From Chamaecyparis obtusa (lineage: Eukaryota; Streptophyta; Pinopsida; Cupressales; Cupressaceae): a DNA stretch of 64,000 nucleotides. The notes beneath the pieces were generated by a model that did no database searches, was not told the origin of the DNA, and worked only from the letters and a program-made list of their open reading frames with translations. The stretch lies in contig BSBK01006741.1 of NCBI GenBank assembly GCA_027943335.1, positions 310,001-374,000 of the forward strand, given 5' to 3'. Position numbers and translations under genes: made by a program. Shown here piece after piece: positions 1 through 11,730 of the stretch (its first letter is position 1; each line of letters starts with the position of its first letter).

Positions 1-114
1 GGATATTAAATGCATTTCTTAGTTTAAATTTGTATTGTATTTTCTTTGAATTGTTAGTTAATAGTCCTAATTTCATGAATGTGTATAGCATACACACACA
101 GTATCCATTTCACC

Positions 115-817
115 CCTAAAAATGTCTCACAGTCCTTCATATTATCAGATACTCAAGATTACATCAATACATGTCCAGCTACATGCCAACTTGCATTCTA
201 AGGTCCACATGTCTGATTACATACAGAAATCCAAATCCATATTAGATGTAAACCTCTAAGAAGCTAACTATTGAGAGATCCCTAAAGGTTACAATATATA
301 CAAGATCACAAGCCACAAGTCAGCCAAGGATATCACATTCTCCAAGAATAAAGAAAACATATTACAACAAGTAGTTCAAGATCCAATCATAAGAAATGCC
401 CTCAGATGGATATGAAATGAAGCATGATCATAGAAGGAGGTCATCCATAAGCATAAGATCATTGAAAAATGTGCTAATGAAGCATGATCACACAAGAAGA
501 TCATCCATAAGCAATAGGAAATCTTCACAAGATCCAACAACATAGATTTAGCCATAATGTGAAAAACATATATAGGTCCAAACCAAAATTAAGAAATCTC
601 CATCAAAAAAGAATAGATCGAGATGAGAACCCAAATATAGATTCATCATGATGTCTAGAACATGTCAGAAGGTTCACGTGAGCTAAGATGCCAACTAGAA
701 GGATCACCAACCAAAATACTAAAATTGACTAATAGTCCAACAGAATGAAAACAAAATGAAAGGGAAATCTTTTGGGGTGAAGCAAGATTTCCAAGAACCC
801 AAGATTCTCTTGCATCA
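115..817 (-). repeat. LTR copy of non-autonomous element NA1 (left, probably the 3' LTR)
   Basis: This segment matches 8290-8979 closely along its whole length. Both copies end on the plus strand with the same TGCATCA, which on the minus strand gives an LTR start TGATGCA. The match fades left of about 115, so roughly 110 bp of the far end is missing or replaced. If it is the 3' LTR of the minus-strand element whose 5' LTR is 8181-8979, a polypurine tract is expected just right of 817. Only a poor candidate is visible there, so an independent copy of the same family cannot be excluded. Confidence 0.75.
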
Positions 818-1001
818 AATACCCAGGGTTGTTTGAAAAGTGAGCCTCTCACTTTGATGATGCAAAAATAATTCACAACCAATCTTCAAACTTCATTTTG
901 ACCTTCGATTTTCCAACCCTTATGGTCAAGAATATAAACCTGAACACTAAAAAAAAAATCCTTCTCAAATCTAATATGCACACACTCTGCAAAAAAAAAA
1001 T

Positions 1002-2081
1002 CTAGATAATAAACTCTCTAACAAAACCAAACTTATCAACATCATATCCATGTGCAAAACTTGCACTCTTCTTCTCAAACCCTCTTGGTAACTTCAGCCA
1101 CTTACCTTCATCACATATTTGATCACTCTCTTCCATCAACCCATTATCAAAAAATTTGTCATGAACTCTACTCATTCAACCACCTTTATCCTCTTCCTTC
1201 ATCATCATTATCTCTATCTTCAGTTTAGTCTTCATCTTCCCCCTCGGCATGTCCATCCTCATGCACAAATATTGGTTCATATCAAAGGAATATTGATCCT
1301 ACACCCATAACTACACTTCAACACATGCAATAATATCCTCATTCACAAAAGCAACTTGATCAATACCTAAATCAATCAAGAAACTCTTATCTTCTCTCTC
1401 AAACTCTCTAGGTGATCTCTATAACAAGTCATCATCTAACTCTTCACCAACAACATGTTCATCATTACAAATGAAAATCATATCCAAAACATTCTTATAC
1501 TGATCAACAATTCCATCAGCAACAATACCCTCACTACTGACTTGAACAATATTGCACTCATTAGCTAACCCAACTAGGTTATCAAATTCAACCAAAGTAA
1601 ACTCATTTCCATCCTCTATTGTGTCAACATCCTTAACACCAAAAACCTCTTTGTCACCCTAAAAAAGAAGACATTCCTTAAATTTTTCATCGTATCCAAT
1701 CAAATGATTACGAAACTCATCCATAACCATGTCTACCTTATCTTCATAAATTTCATTTGTACCTAATGTCAAAATATTTACAAGTGGGTTTACCTCATCC
1801 TCATAAACAACCCTAATTTGATTTCTCCTCCTTTGAACAATCCTTCTCACATGACAAATAATCCAAATCTTGATCAGTAAGTACCAACTCAACATCTTCA
1901 ACTTAATTTTCTCCATCATTACTAAACTCTTATCCAATAAATACCCTTCCAACAATTTCAATTCTCTAGCATGTATACCATCCAATGCATCTCTAATTTC
2001 ATTTCTCATCACAACTCTTAAGTCATCCATAATCTTCTCTAACCCTCTAGGGTTTATCTTCCTTAGTAACATCTCTCCCAA
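1002..2081 (-). pseudogene. Unknown acidic ORF of non-autonomous LTR element NA1 (359 codons, five internal stops)
   Basis: Reading leftward from an ATG at 2081, one frame stays coherent to a TAG at 1002-1004 with no frameshift. It is interrupted by TAG at 1659-1661, 1419-1421, 1311-1313 and 1299-1301 and by TGA at 1176-1178. All fit C-to-T decay of CAG or CGA. The N-terminal third is basic and helical (start MGEMLLRKINPRGLEK). The rest is acidic, with runs such as GEELDDDLL. I see no zinc knuckle, protease, RT, RNase H or integrase motif, and I do not recognise the family. Once Copia-1 (2197-7984) is mentally removed, the ATG lies about 300 nt downstream of the PBS at 8167-8178. That is the normal place for the first ORF of an LTR element. 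It may be an element-specific ORF or a very derived gag. Confidence 0.6.
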
Positions 2082-2286
2082 TCCATGGTGAAAATACCTT
2101 AGCTCGATGATCTAACTATAAGAATTTGATTTATTCTCCTTCGGTGATCTATCGAACACACTTGCATCCTACCTTTGTTAAATGATATGTTCACCCTGTT
2201 GGAAAAAATTGTCTGAAGGAAATTGCTACTCAAATTATGTATTGTCTTTGATGTCACACAATGTCATAGTCCGCAGCAATTAGTTC

Positions 2287-2584
2287 CTACTGAGCTCAGT
2301 CGGTCTGCCAGACAGAAGATTAGTGCTTACCGAGTCCACTCGGTTATCAAAGAAAATCAGTGTCTACTGAGTCCACTCGGTTACCAAAGAAAAATCAGCA
2401 TTTACCGAGTTCATTCGGTCATCAAAGGAAATTCAGTGTTTACCGAGTTTAGTCGGTCGTCAAAGGAAATTCAGTGTTTACCGAGTTCAGTCGGTTATCG
2501 AAGGTAAAGGATTTTCGGTGTTTATCGAGTTCCCTCGGTCTCCGAAAGATTGTAGAAAGTTATGGTCACCGAGCACTGTCGGCC
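2287..2584 (+). promoter_or_regulatory. Tandem palindrome array in U3, 8 units
   Basis: There are eight imperfect copies of a hyphenated palindrome of the form ACCGAGT-n-ACTCGGT, spaced about 37 bp apart and joined by related AAAGGAAATTCAGTGTTT-like linkers. The array ends 84 bp upstream of the TATA box, in the enhancer position of U3. Recognition by a protein is inference. An RNA hairpin role is less likely because the array is upstream of the presumed transcript start. Confidence 0.8.
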
Positions 2585-2667
2585 CTTGAAAGATTTTTGC
2601 AAATAGAGTTTGCTTAATTTATCCGACTGTTATACTAAATAATGTCGATTTGACAAATCTAAAATCA

Positions 2668-2675
2668 TATAAATA
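2668..2675 (+). promoter_or_regulatory. TATA box of Copia-1 5' LTR
   Basis: TATAAATA lies just downstream of the palindrome array. The identical sequence occurs at 7243-7250 in the 3' LTR. Confidence 0.7.
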
Positions 2676-3416
2676 AAAGGTCAAATGTGAAAAATAAACA
2701 AGAAACACAGCAGAAGATTTATAGAAGAAAGACAGGAAAGGTGTGTGCGAATTTGTGAAGGATGTTCAGATATCCTTAAGGTGCAGCAGAGATTTATTCA
2801 ATCAAGAAGGATGACACTTATGTAGAACAGAGATCTGTAATCAGCAAGGTAGTTGCATTATTATACAGGTCATTTTCATTGTTACCTTCTTATCATTGTA
2901 ACAGTGAATTCTAAATCTCTTAACCGAGTTGGTTTAACAACCATATTGTAAATCCTCTAACAAGGTGACAATTCCATTGAATTGTTTTCAAGACCTCTTA
3001 CCAAGCCACTCCTAGCAGGGTGATTAAATCCTCTAACAAGGTCACACCTAACAGTGTGTTTTGTAACCTTTTACTGGGTTGGCTTCTAACCGGGCATCAC
3101 TTCAGAAAAGTGAAAATCAGTATCTAGATACATTGGTGGTTTTTTGCATATTGGGTTTCCACGTTAAATCTTGTGTCTCTTGTGTTCTTAATTGCTATCT
3201 TAATCATACACTAGTGCTGATGAATATCTAAAAGATAATTTTGCTAATACTTTCTCCATCTTCAAAGTTACTGCAATCTATTTACCGAGTGCTAAAATAG
3301 ATAACATTCTTTAAGATATCCTAAGGGATCTGGAAAGAAATAATTGTGAAGTGTTTTATGGTTGACTGATTCACCCCCCCCCCCCCTCTCAGTCACTTTA
3401 TCCATATTCCATCAAT

Positions 3417-3428
3417 TGGTATCAGAGC
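3417..3428 (+). other. Copia-1 primer binding site
   Basis: TGGTATCAGAGC, two bases after the LTR, is the canonical plant site complementary to the 3' end of initiator methionine tRNA. Confidence 0.95.
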
Positions 3429-3476
3429 ATTTGGTGCTTGCAGGAAGGGTTTCAAGGACCTAAGCTAAAGATCAGG

Positions 3477-3629
3477 ATGTCTTACAAGAGGGAAATTCCA
3501 AAGCTCAACAGAGATAACTTTTCAGCATGGCAAGGTCTCATGCGACTTCATCTGGCTTCCATTGGTGATTCAGGATGCAAATACATTGATGAAGAATACA
3601 CAGTTCCTACTGGTGCATTCCTACTTTGA
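3477..3629 (+). pseudogene. Copia-1 gag N-terminus, truncated
   Basis: The ATG at 3477 opens a gag that begins MSYKREIPKLNRDNF and continues with AW-LMRLHL-SIGDS. This is the typical start of plant copia gag polyproteins, which form the virus-like particle. After about 45 residues it runs out of frame near 3620 at a deletion junction, so the capsid core, CCHC zinc knuckle and protease are absent. The same N-terminal pattern (NFPAW, LMKLHLVGIGDS) occurs in Copia-2 at 16487, which supports this start. The remnant is in a different frame from the pol that follows. Confidence 0.85.
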
Positions 3630-6325
3630 AGAAACCTAATACTGGTCTATGTAAGAATTGTCAGATTGGCAAAATGAGTAAAACTAGTTTCAAGAGTAAG
3701 AACTATCAGTCTAAAGAGATTTTGGAAATTGTGCATACTGATTTATGTGGACCTATTGGAATACAAAGCTATACTAGAGATAAATTCTTTATTCTTTTCG
3801 TTGATGATTATTCTAGAATGATGACTATTATGTATTTAAGAGAAAAATCAGAAGCATTTGAAAAGTTCAAATGGTACTTAGCAAGAGTGGAAAAGGAAAT
3901 AGGGAAAAGATTGAAATGCTTAAGATCAGACAAAGGTGGTGAATTCATCTCCCATGATTTTGACAATTTTTGCATTGAAAGAGGAATCAAAAGGCAAGTA
4001 TCAGCTCCTAGAACTCCTGAGCAGAATGGAATAGCAGAAAGAAGAAACAGATCTATTATGGATTGTGCAAGGACTCTAATGATAGAAAAGAACATCACTA
4101 TAAAGTACTGGAAGGAAGCTATCAGCACTACAGTTCATACCTTGAACCGAGTACAATTGAAGAAAGACACATTCAAAACTCCTTATGAATTATGGTATGG
4201 CTATAAACCCAATATAAGTTACATGAAAATATTTGGTAGCAAGTGTTATATCCTAAAAGAATCCAGAAGAAATAAATTTGATCTGAAAAGTGATGAAGGA
4301 ATATTCCTAGGATATTCTAGCAAAAGCAAGGCATACAAATGTCTGAATTTGTCTACTCACAAAGTCATAGAAAGTATACATGTAAAATTTGATGAGTTTG
4401 CATAAAAGACTGAAGAAGAAAGCAAAAGGGAACCTGAGAACTACAAAAGATTTGTTTACATTGAACTTGAAACATTGGCAGACACAACTATCAATGAGGA
4501 AACTATATCTACCGAGCCAAGCATAGTTACCGAGTCACAAACCAAGTCACAGGAAGAAATTCAGACCGAGTCTCAACCTTAAGTTACCGAGCAAATATCT
4601 ACCGAGCCCAAGCAACCTGAAGAAGAGATCCTAGAAGACAACAACATGAATCATTCAAAAAGAAAGGAACCTATACTAGCCAAATATGTCAGAAGACATC
4701 ATACACCAGATCAAATTATTGGAAACAAATCAGATGGTACTATGACAAGAAGCAAGCTAAAAGGTACATGTCTGCTTACTGATTTTGAACCTAGAAATAT
4801 CAAAGATGCATTGGAAAATGAAAGTTGCATTGAAGCAATGAATGAAGAATTAGAACAAATACAAAAGAACAAAACATGGACTCTTGTACCTAGACCTAAA
4901 GATAAGAATGTAATTGGAACAAAATGGGTATTCAGGAATAAGCTGAATGAAGATGGTCAAGTATCTAGAAACAAAGCTAGATTGGTATGTAAAGGTTATT
5001 CTCAAGAAGAAGGTATAGATTATGGAGAAACTTTTGCTCCTATTGCAAGATTAGAAGGTGTAAGAACTCTACTTGCTTATGCAGCACACAAAGGATTTAA
5101 GGTATATCAGATGGATATAAAATTTGCATTTCTCAATGGAATTCTTGATGAAGAAGTCTACATTGAACAACCTGAAGGTTTTGTTGATCCAGATAAAAAG
5201 GACATGGTCTGCAGGTTACACAAAGCATTGTATGGTTTGAAACAAGCTCCTAGAGCATGGTATGAAAGACTCCATAACTATTTGATTCAGATTAATTTCA
5301 AAAGAGCCAATGATAACAACAATCTGTATATTAAAGAAGGACTGAATGACAAAATTGTATTGGCAGAAATATTTGTAGATGATACTATATTTACAGGGAA
5401 TGAGGATCAGTGCAAAGAATTTTCAGAGAAAATGAACAAAGAATTTGAAATGTCTATGTTTGGTTTAATAAAATTCTTTGTTGGTCTTCAAATTCAGCAA
5501 AGCAAGAATGGTATATACATTACTCAATCCAAATACATTAAGGAAATACTTAAGAAGTTTGGTATGGAAGATTCAAAACCAGTTGGTACACCCATGTGTA
5601 CTGGACTGAAACTTACCAAAAATGATGATTCAAAAGAAGTTGATCAGACCCTATACCGATCTATGATTGGAAAATTGCAGTATGTAGTACATACAAGACC
5701 TGATATTGCCTTAGCAGTCGGTATAGTAGCTAGATTCTTAGCAAAACCTAAGGAAAATCATATGATGGCAATCAAAAGAATCTTAAGATACTTAAGAGGA
5801 ACTGAAGAATATGGTTTGTTGTATAAATTTGGAGGCAATCTAGACTTAAAAGTGTTTACTGATGCTGATTGGGTAGGGAACATTGATGATAGAAAAAGTA
5901 CAAGTGGTGGAGCATTTTTTCTTGGAAAAAGACTGGTATCCTGGACTAGTAAAAAGCAAAATTGCACATCTCAATCCACAGCTGAAGCAGAATATGTTGC
6001 TACTGTAGTAAACTGTTCAAATATTGTTTGGTTTAAACAGTTATTAGAAGGTATGAAGGTTGAAATCAAAGAACCAGTTGTTATATTTTGTGACAATACC
6101 AGTGCAATAAACATTTCGAAGAATCGAGTGATGCATTCCAAAACCAAGCATATTGCTATTAAATATCATTTTGTCAGAGAATTGGTGCAGGACAAGGAAA
6201 TCAGATTAGAATATATTCATACAAAAGAGAAGATTGTAGACATTTTTACCAAACCATTACCTAAGGATGCATTTGTGTATCTAAGAGGTAAGTTAGGGGT
6301 CATTCCCCTATCCGAGGCTCACTAA
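3626..6325 (+). pseudogene. Copia-1 pol: integrase, reverse transcriptase, RNase H
   Basis: A single frame runs from the deletion junction to a TAA after GVIPLSEAH and is broken only by TAA at 4403-4405 and 4580-4582. It starts with the C-x2-C end of the integrase zinc finger (LCKNCQIGKM). The integrase core follows: HTDLCGPIG, FVDDYSRMM, SDKGGEF and PEQNGIAERRN. RT begins near 4860 ([18 protein letters not shown]). Its active site reads FVDD at 5372-5383 instead of the usual YVDD. RNase H has DADWVGN, AEAEYVA and CDNTSAI. Between integrase and RT, several ACCGAG hexamers occur in coding sequence (about 4511-4606). With gag and protease gone, this copy could not be autonomous. Confidence 0.95.
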
Positions 6326-6644
6326 ATATAGTTTTAGTGATGCATCAACCAGAACATGATTGAAAATCAACCAGTTGATGCAGCATATTCAAGGAATCAT
6401 TGCATATGAATCAGTACTTGAGGTACATTAATTTACACCGGTAATATGTGAATTGTCTTTGGCATGTGTTGTCAAAGAGGGAGTGTTTGCTATGTCTTTG
6501 CTATTACTTCAAGAAATTTTCAATAGTCAGAAGGAAGAATTTTCAGGATAAAGATAGTTTGCTAACAGAGGGAGATTTGAATCTGAACTGAGCTAATTCT
6601 TTCAAATTTCTTATGCTATGACATATTGTGTTGCCATCAATGCC

Positions 6645-6656
6645 AAAGAGGGAGAT
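6645..6656 (+). other. Copia-1 polypurine tract
   Basis: AAAGAGGGAGAT directly precedes the 3' LTR at 6657. It is the primer for plus-strand DNA synthesis. A similar tract occurs in Copia-3 at 30602-30615. Confidence 0.9.
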
Positions 6657-7984
6657 TGTTGGAAACAATTGTCTGATGGAAATTGCTACTCAAATTATGT
6701 ATTGTCTTTGATGTCACACAATGTCATAGTCCGCAGCAATCAGTTCCTACCGAGCTCAGTCGGTCTGCCAGACAGGAAGATTAGTGCTTACCGAGTCCAC
6801 TCGGTTATAAAAGAAAATCAGTGTCTACCGAGTCCACTCGGTTACCAAAGAAAAATTTGCATTTACCGAGTTCAGTCGGTCGTCAAAGGAAATTCAGTGT
6901 TTACCGAGTTCAGTCGGTCGTCAAAGGAAATTTAGTGTTTACCGAGTTCAGTCGGTCGTCAAAGGAAATTTAGTGTTTACCGAGTTCAGTCGGTCGTCAA
7001 AGGAAATTCAGTTTTTACCGAGTTCAGTCGGTTATCGAAGAAAAGTTAGCATTTACCGAGTTCAGTCGGTTATCGAAGGTAAAGGATTGTCGGCGTTTAC
7101 CGAGTTCCCTCGGTCTCCGAAAGATTGTAGAAAGTTATGGTCACCGAGCACTGTCGGCCCTTGAAGGATTTTTGCAAATAGAGTTTTCTTAATTTAGCCG
7201 ACTGTTATACTAAATAATGTCAATTTGACAAATCTAAAATCATATAAATAAAAGGTCAAATGTGAAAAATAAACAAGAAACACAGTAGAAGATTTATAGA
7301 AGAAAGACAGGAAAGGTGTGTGCAAATTTGTGAAGGATGTTCAGATATCCTTAAGGTGCAGCAGAGATTTATTCGATCAAGAAGGATCACACTTATGTAG
7401 AACAGAGATCTGTAATCAGTAAGGCAGTTGCATTATTATACAGGTCATTTTCATTGTTACCTTCTTATCATTGTAACAGTGAATTCTAAATCTCTTAACT
7501 GAGTTGGTTTAACAACCATATTGTAAATCCTCTAACAAGGTGACAATTCCATTGAATTGTTTTCAAGACCTCTTACCAGGCCACTCCTAGCAGGGTGATT
7601 AAATCCTCTAACAAGGTCACACCTAACAGTGTGTTTTGTAACCTTTTACCGGGTTGGCTTCTAACAGGGCATCACTTCAGAAAAGTGAAAATCAGTATCT
7701 AGATACATTGGTGGTTTTTCCCATATTGGGTTTCCACGTTAAATCTTGTGTCTCTTGTGTTCTTAATTGCTATCTTAATCATACACTAGTGCTGATGAAT
7801 ATCTAAAAGATAATTTTGCTAATACTTTCTGCATCTTCAAAGTTACTGCAATCTATTTACCGAGTGCTAAAATAGATAACATTCTTTAAGATATCCTAAG
7901 GGATCTGGAAAGAAATAATTGTGAAGTGTTTTATGGTTGAGTGATTCACCCCCCCCTCTCAGTCACTTCATCCATATTCCATCA
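6657..7984 (+). repeat. Copia-1 3' LTR (1328 bp)
   Basis: This is the same sequence as 2197-3414, with an 11-unit palindrome array at 6747-7159 instead of 8 units, a TATA box at 7243-7250 and a C run of 8 instead of 13. It ends CCATCA at 7984, followed by the CACCC duplication. Confidence 0.95.
6747..7159 (+). promoter_or_regulatory. Tandem palindrome array in U3, 11 units
   Basis: Eleven copies of the ACCGAGT-n-ACTCGGT type unit. Four to six central units are nearly identical (TTACCGAGTTCAGTCGGT), which suggests recent expansion or contraction by slippage or unequal exchange relative to the 5' LTR. Confidence 0.8.
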
Positions 7985-8166
7985 CACCCATGGGATGCCT
8001 CAACAAATCATACCAAGTTAACAATCAACAACAAATCCATTCCTAACCACCTTGCACAATTCCTCTATTAGTGTGGGCTAGATCCACTTTCTACCACCCC
8101 ACAACAAACACATCCAGGGCTTCACTCACTTAGGAACTAAGATCTACAATCACATGAATGAATCTC

Positions 8167-8178
8167 ACTCTAATACCA
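8167..8178 (-). other. NA1 primer binding site
   Basis: On the minus strand this reads TGGTATTAGAGT, two mismatches from the iMet site TGGTATCAGAGC. It is separated by AA from the LTR that begins at 8181. It fixes the minus orientation of NA1. The segment 7990-8166 is the rest of the NA1 leader. Confidence 0.8.
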
Positions 8179-8180
8179 TT

Positions 8181-8979
8181 TGATGCAATCATGTCCATAG
8201 TTTCCCCAATAAATATTGTCCAACCATTTAGCTAGAGTCAACACAATGGAAACAACCAATTCAAAACAATAATAACTCAACAATGAATAATAAACATGCC
8301 TCACAGGCCTTCATATTATTTGAAACTCAATATTTACATCATACATGCCTAGGCACATGCCAACTTGAACTATAAGTAACACATGCCTAATTACATATAG
8401 AAATCTAGATCCATACTGGATGTTAACCTCTAAGAAGATAACTACTCAGAGATCCCTAAATAAAGAACAATGTCTATAATATATACAAGATCTCAAGCCA
8501 CAAGTCGGCCAAGGAGATCACATTCTCCAAGAATGAAGAAAATGTATTAAAACAAATAGGTCAAGACCCAAATCATAAGGAACACCCCATATGGATATGA
8601 AATGAGGCACGATCACACAAGGAGGTCATCCATGAGCATAAGATCATTGAACAATGTGTTAATAAGATATGTAAGCAACAGGAAAGTTTCACAAGATCCA
8701 ACAACTCAGATTTATCCATAACATGAAGAATAGATATAGGTCCAAACCAAACTTAAGAAATCTCCATCAAGAAAGAATAGATCAGGATGTGAACTCAGAC
8801 ATAGATCCACCATGATATCTAGAACATACCAAAAGGTTTGCATAGGCCAAGATGCCAACTAGAAGGATCACCAACCAAACCACTAAAACTGACTAACATG
8901 AATAGAATGAAAATAAATTGAAAGAAAAATATTTTTGGGTGATGCAAGATTTCAAAGAATCCAGGATGCTCTTGCATCA
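8181..8979 (-). repeat. NA1 5' LTR (799 bp)
   Basis: On the plus strand it starts TGATGCA and ends TGCATCA, so the ends are perfect inverted heptamers of the TG...CA type. The PBS adjoins the left end. The body is homologous to 115-817. No target duplication could be confirmed because the partner LTR has lost its outer end. Confidence 0.85.
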
Positions 8980-11730
8980 ATCTCATTGGTGTATCCATCT
9001 CCCTCAGCTACAATTGCAAATCCTACACCTTCAACTTTATAAGTCTACTAAATACCTTATGCCACCTTTTGAATGTGTTTCCATTTTTATAGAGTACTCA
9101 ACCACCTCTACAAGCATATCATATTCACTCTACAATAGATATAATGTCTCATCAACTAGAAAAATTATTGTGCTCATTTTGCAAGGATTGCTATTTATCT
9201 TTTTTTGGATCTTCGAACCCAGTTTTGGCTACCGATAGTGCGATAAGAGGAGATCCGTACTCCTTGGTTACCAAGAAAAGGTAATTTTATTTTCTCTTGG
9301 TTTAAAATGAAATATTATTTTATATATCCTAGCATACTAACACATTTTGGCATCATTTAGCATTAATAGTTGTCATTTCATGAAATTAGTGATATCTAGC
9401 TAGATTTTTCACACTCTTCATTTTAATACCCATACTAATGACGCTAAGATGTCCTTCTTTGTCTGCTAGGTGAAAAATTAGAAAATTTTATGTGTCCACC
9501 TTGGCATCCATCCTATAAGGATGACATCAAAATCATCTATGCATACTAAAGATAAAGAGGCAAAAAGTGAAAAAGTAAATAAGAGAAAATAAAAGAAAAA
9601 TACAAATAATACAAAATTCCAAGTTACGTTAGTAACTCTACTGGGGCTATGGACGCTTGACTGGTAGTAGAGAAATGCTGATGGTTGTCAAGGTGATAAC
9701 CTTGTTGGGATATATATGCCTGACTAGAAGCAAGGCTCTATTCACTTGGCTATAGAGAAAATCTCACCTATGCAGTCTAGCAGATAGGTGTAAACCATTT
9801 CATCTTGTTAGTAAGGGAAAGGATTAACTCTTTGTACACACACAAATCCACAGATGATCTAATTTTATTTTTTAACATATTAATCTAATGCTTGAATGAT
9901 GTTGTTTCAATCACAGGTTATCAAATATAAAGTTTTGTAGTGAAACTGAGATTAAATGCAATCACTTTCTCTCAAGCCTCAGTGTAACCCTTTTCTTTGT
10001 GATTATTGGGTTTGTTGATTTAGTTTTTTTATCTTGAAATGTGATTATTGGCAACTCTTGGCTAAGCTTTGCAGAGCTTTTATTTTTGTCTCTCTTCAGT
10101 GCCTCTTTCTCATAGCCCTTCTGCACCTTGACTCCTTTGGTTCGATCTGTGCCTTTTGTTTAATTTTTTTTCTTCCCAAAACAAATCTCTGATGCTTCAC
10201 TTTTTCATGTAGGTATTTCTAGTGCATTTGAAATTTGTTCAACAACTCTCGAAGATAACCAATCTGAGAGATCCAAAGTGAGTTGAGTCTCCAACCCAAT
10301 GGATAAGGCTTTGTTTTGTGTAACCAAAGATTATGAGTTTCTTTCCTAGTAGGCTGAGATCCCTTGAAAGTTGCCAAAATGTAGACTTATTCTACACTAT
10401 TAGTCTTAAACACCTCCTATATTCTCCCTTGGGTCGCATCATCAGGGAGGGTGCATTTGCAATAACAAAGTTCCCAATGAATGTTGATGTGTGTTAACTT
10501 GTCAGAGTTTCTAACTGCTTTTTGGAGGATTCCTTCTCTCCAAGTTCTACTAGCTCACCACGTGTCCCCCCAAACACCCACGCTTGATAGGGGCCCATCG
10601 ATACATATTCAAGGAATATTCTTCTTTGTAAGGAGTTCCATTAATAAAGTATTCTAGATAGTTATTCTCTTCATGATATTTGGATTGGTATGTGCAATCA
10701 TGGCATCTCTGATCAAGCCACCATGGTTTTGTTTTTGAGCCCACCTAGCATGCATGTTGTGACTAGCCAATCAAAGAGATGCATTTCCCCATAGCACAAG
10801 GAATTGAGTGATCCATGCCAGATTATTTGGCATGCCAATCAATTTTAAAAAAATGTTTAATCATGATGTGATCATGTCGACTGAGGGTTATTCTATAAAA
10901 CCCTAAGGACCTATACAATTCAAAGGTTGGAAAATATTGGAATTTTGTTCAATAGGAAAGGAAATACATTGTATTATTTGTAGAGGTTTTACTTTCTGAG
11001 AATAAGACCCTATAGCCTATGGACTAGGGGTGCATACTACAACATTGATTTTCTAGGGCATTCTCTCTCACCTTGGCATTTTTTCTCCTAATAAGTCATG
11101 GGGATTGTGCATTTGGTGCCTTTTATTGTTTATTAATTACTATGCCATGTGTTTAATTCTTATAGTTTTGGCCCAGTGTGTTTATGTTTTCACCCTTTTC
11201 CCCAGGAAGATTCACTTTAGGAAGTGAGTTCTTTTCTTTCAACCCTTATTTGAACTATTTTTTTCTACTTTGAAATGGTGTCAGGTATCATGTCCTCAAT
11301 TGAATAGGCTTGTACTTTCTTCAGGTTAATGTACCTTAATTTAGATCCTTGCAGATGCTTCCCTCATCTGAATATGAATGTGTGAACCCTATGTTCGGTG
11401 ACTTTGGCTTCTTGTTCTTCTAGAAAAAATGAAGGGTATGTGGTGCATCATGTTGTGATTGAATGAAGGCATAAAACTCTGAACAGAGTGGTCAAACCCA
11501 TACAAATGCCATCTAAAAAATTATTTTCTCATCCAATAAATCTTTGATCTGGTGTTTTTCCTCCCCTTAGCTTAGGTTTTTTTTAAAGCTTGTTCCCTTC
11601 ATTTTCCCCAAACACTACCCATGAAGATTCAACTTCTAAAATCCCAACAATTGTTCTATAGGGCACACCCCATTCCACTCCTGTAGAAATTTTGGACTAC
11701 CCTTCCTTAGGCATGTACCCAAAAAGGGGA
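8980..11730. other. Anonymous non-coding DNA
   Basis: I see no convincing coding relic here. Short ORFs lack codon structure or motifs. The only structured item is a possible fossil primer binding site at 9629-9653. Confidence 0.5.
9629..9653 (+). other. Possible fossil gypsy primer binding site
   Basis: AGTAACTCTACTGGGGCTAT resembles the TGGCGACTCTGCTGGGG type site used by some plant Ty3/gypsy elements, after several transitions. If it is real, an LTR would end just left of 9629. I could not define that LTR. Confidence 0.25.

Larger units (their letters stand above)
2197..3414 (+). repeat. Copia-1 5' LTR (1218 bp)
   Basis: It starts TGTTGG and ends CCATCA, followed by AT and the PBS. It contains a palindrome array (2287-2584), a TATA box (2668-2675) and a run of 13 C residues near 3374. 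It is 110 bp shorter than the 3' LTR. Three fewer array units account for nearly all of that difference. Confidence 0.95.
2197..7984 (+). mobile_element. Copia-1: Ty1/copia LTR retrotransposon, internally deleted
   Basis: This is a complete LTR-to-LTR element, bounded by TGTTGGAAA at the left and TTCCATCA at the right. It is flanked by a perfect 5-bp target duplication, CACCC at 2192-2196 and 7985-7989. It has a tRNA-iMet type PBS, a gag start, integrase, RT and RNase H, a polypurine tract and a second LTR. The order integrase before RT is diagnostic of Ty1/copia. Most of gag, its zinc knuckle and the protease are deleted near 3620. The two LTRs look about 97% identical by eye apart from repeat-number changes. 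It lies inside the leader of the minus-strand element NA1, whose halves resume on either side. Confidence 0.95.

Noticed and set aside
818..840. Polypurine tract for NA1 next to the left LTR
   Set aside because: The minus strand here is not purine-rich, so the tract was not annotated even though the LTR pairing predicts one.
1119..1310. Plus-strand ORF rich in His and Leu
   Set aside because: Opposite strand of the NA1 ORF, with no independent support.
6747..7159. CRISPR-like array (palindromic repeats with regular spacing)
   Set aside because: The spacers are themselves repeats, the array is duplicated in both LTRs of a retrotransposon, and the genome is a plant.
10260..10400. Possible tRNA-derived SINE (A-box/B-box-like words)
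   Set aside because: CCCAATGGATAAGG is suggestive, but no proper B box, tail or target duplication could be seen.
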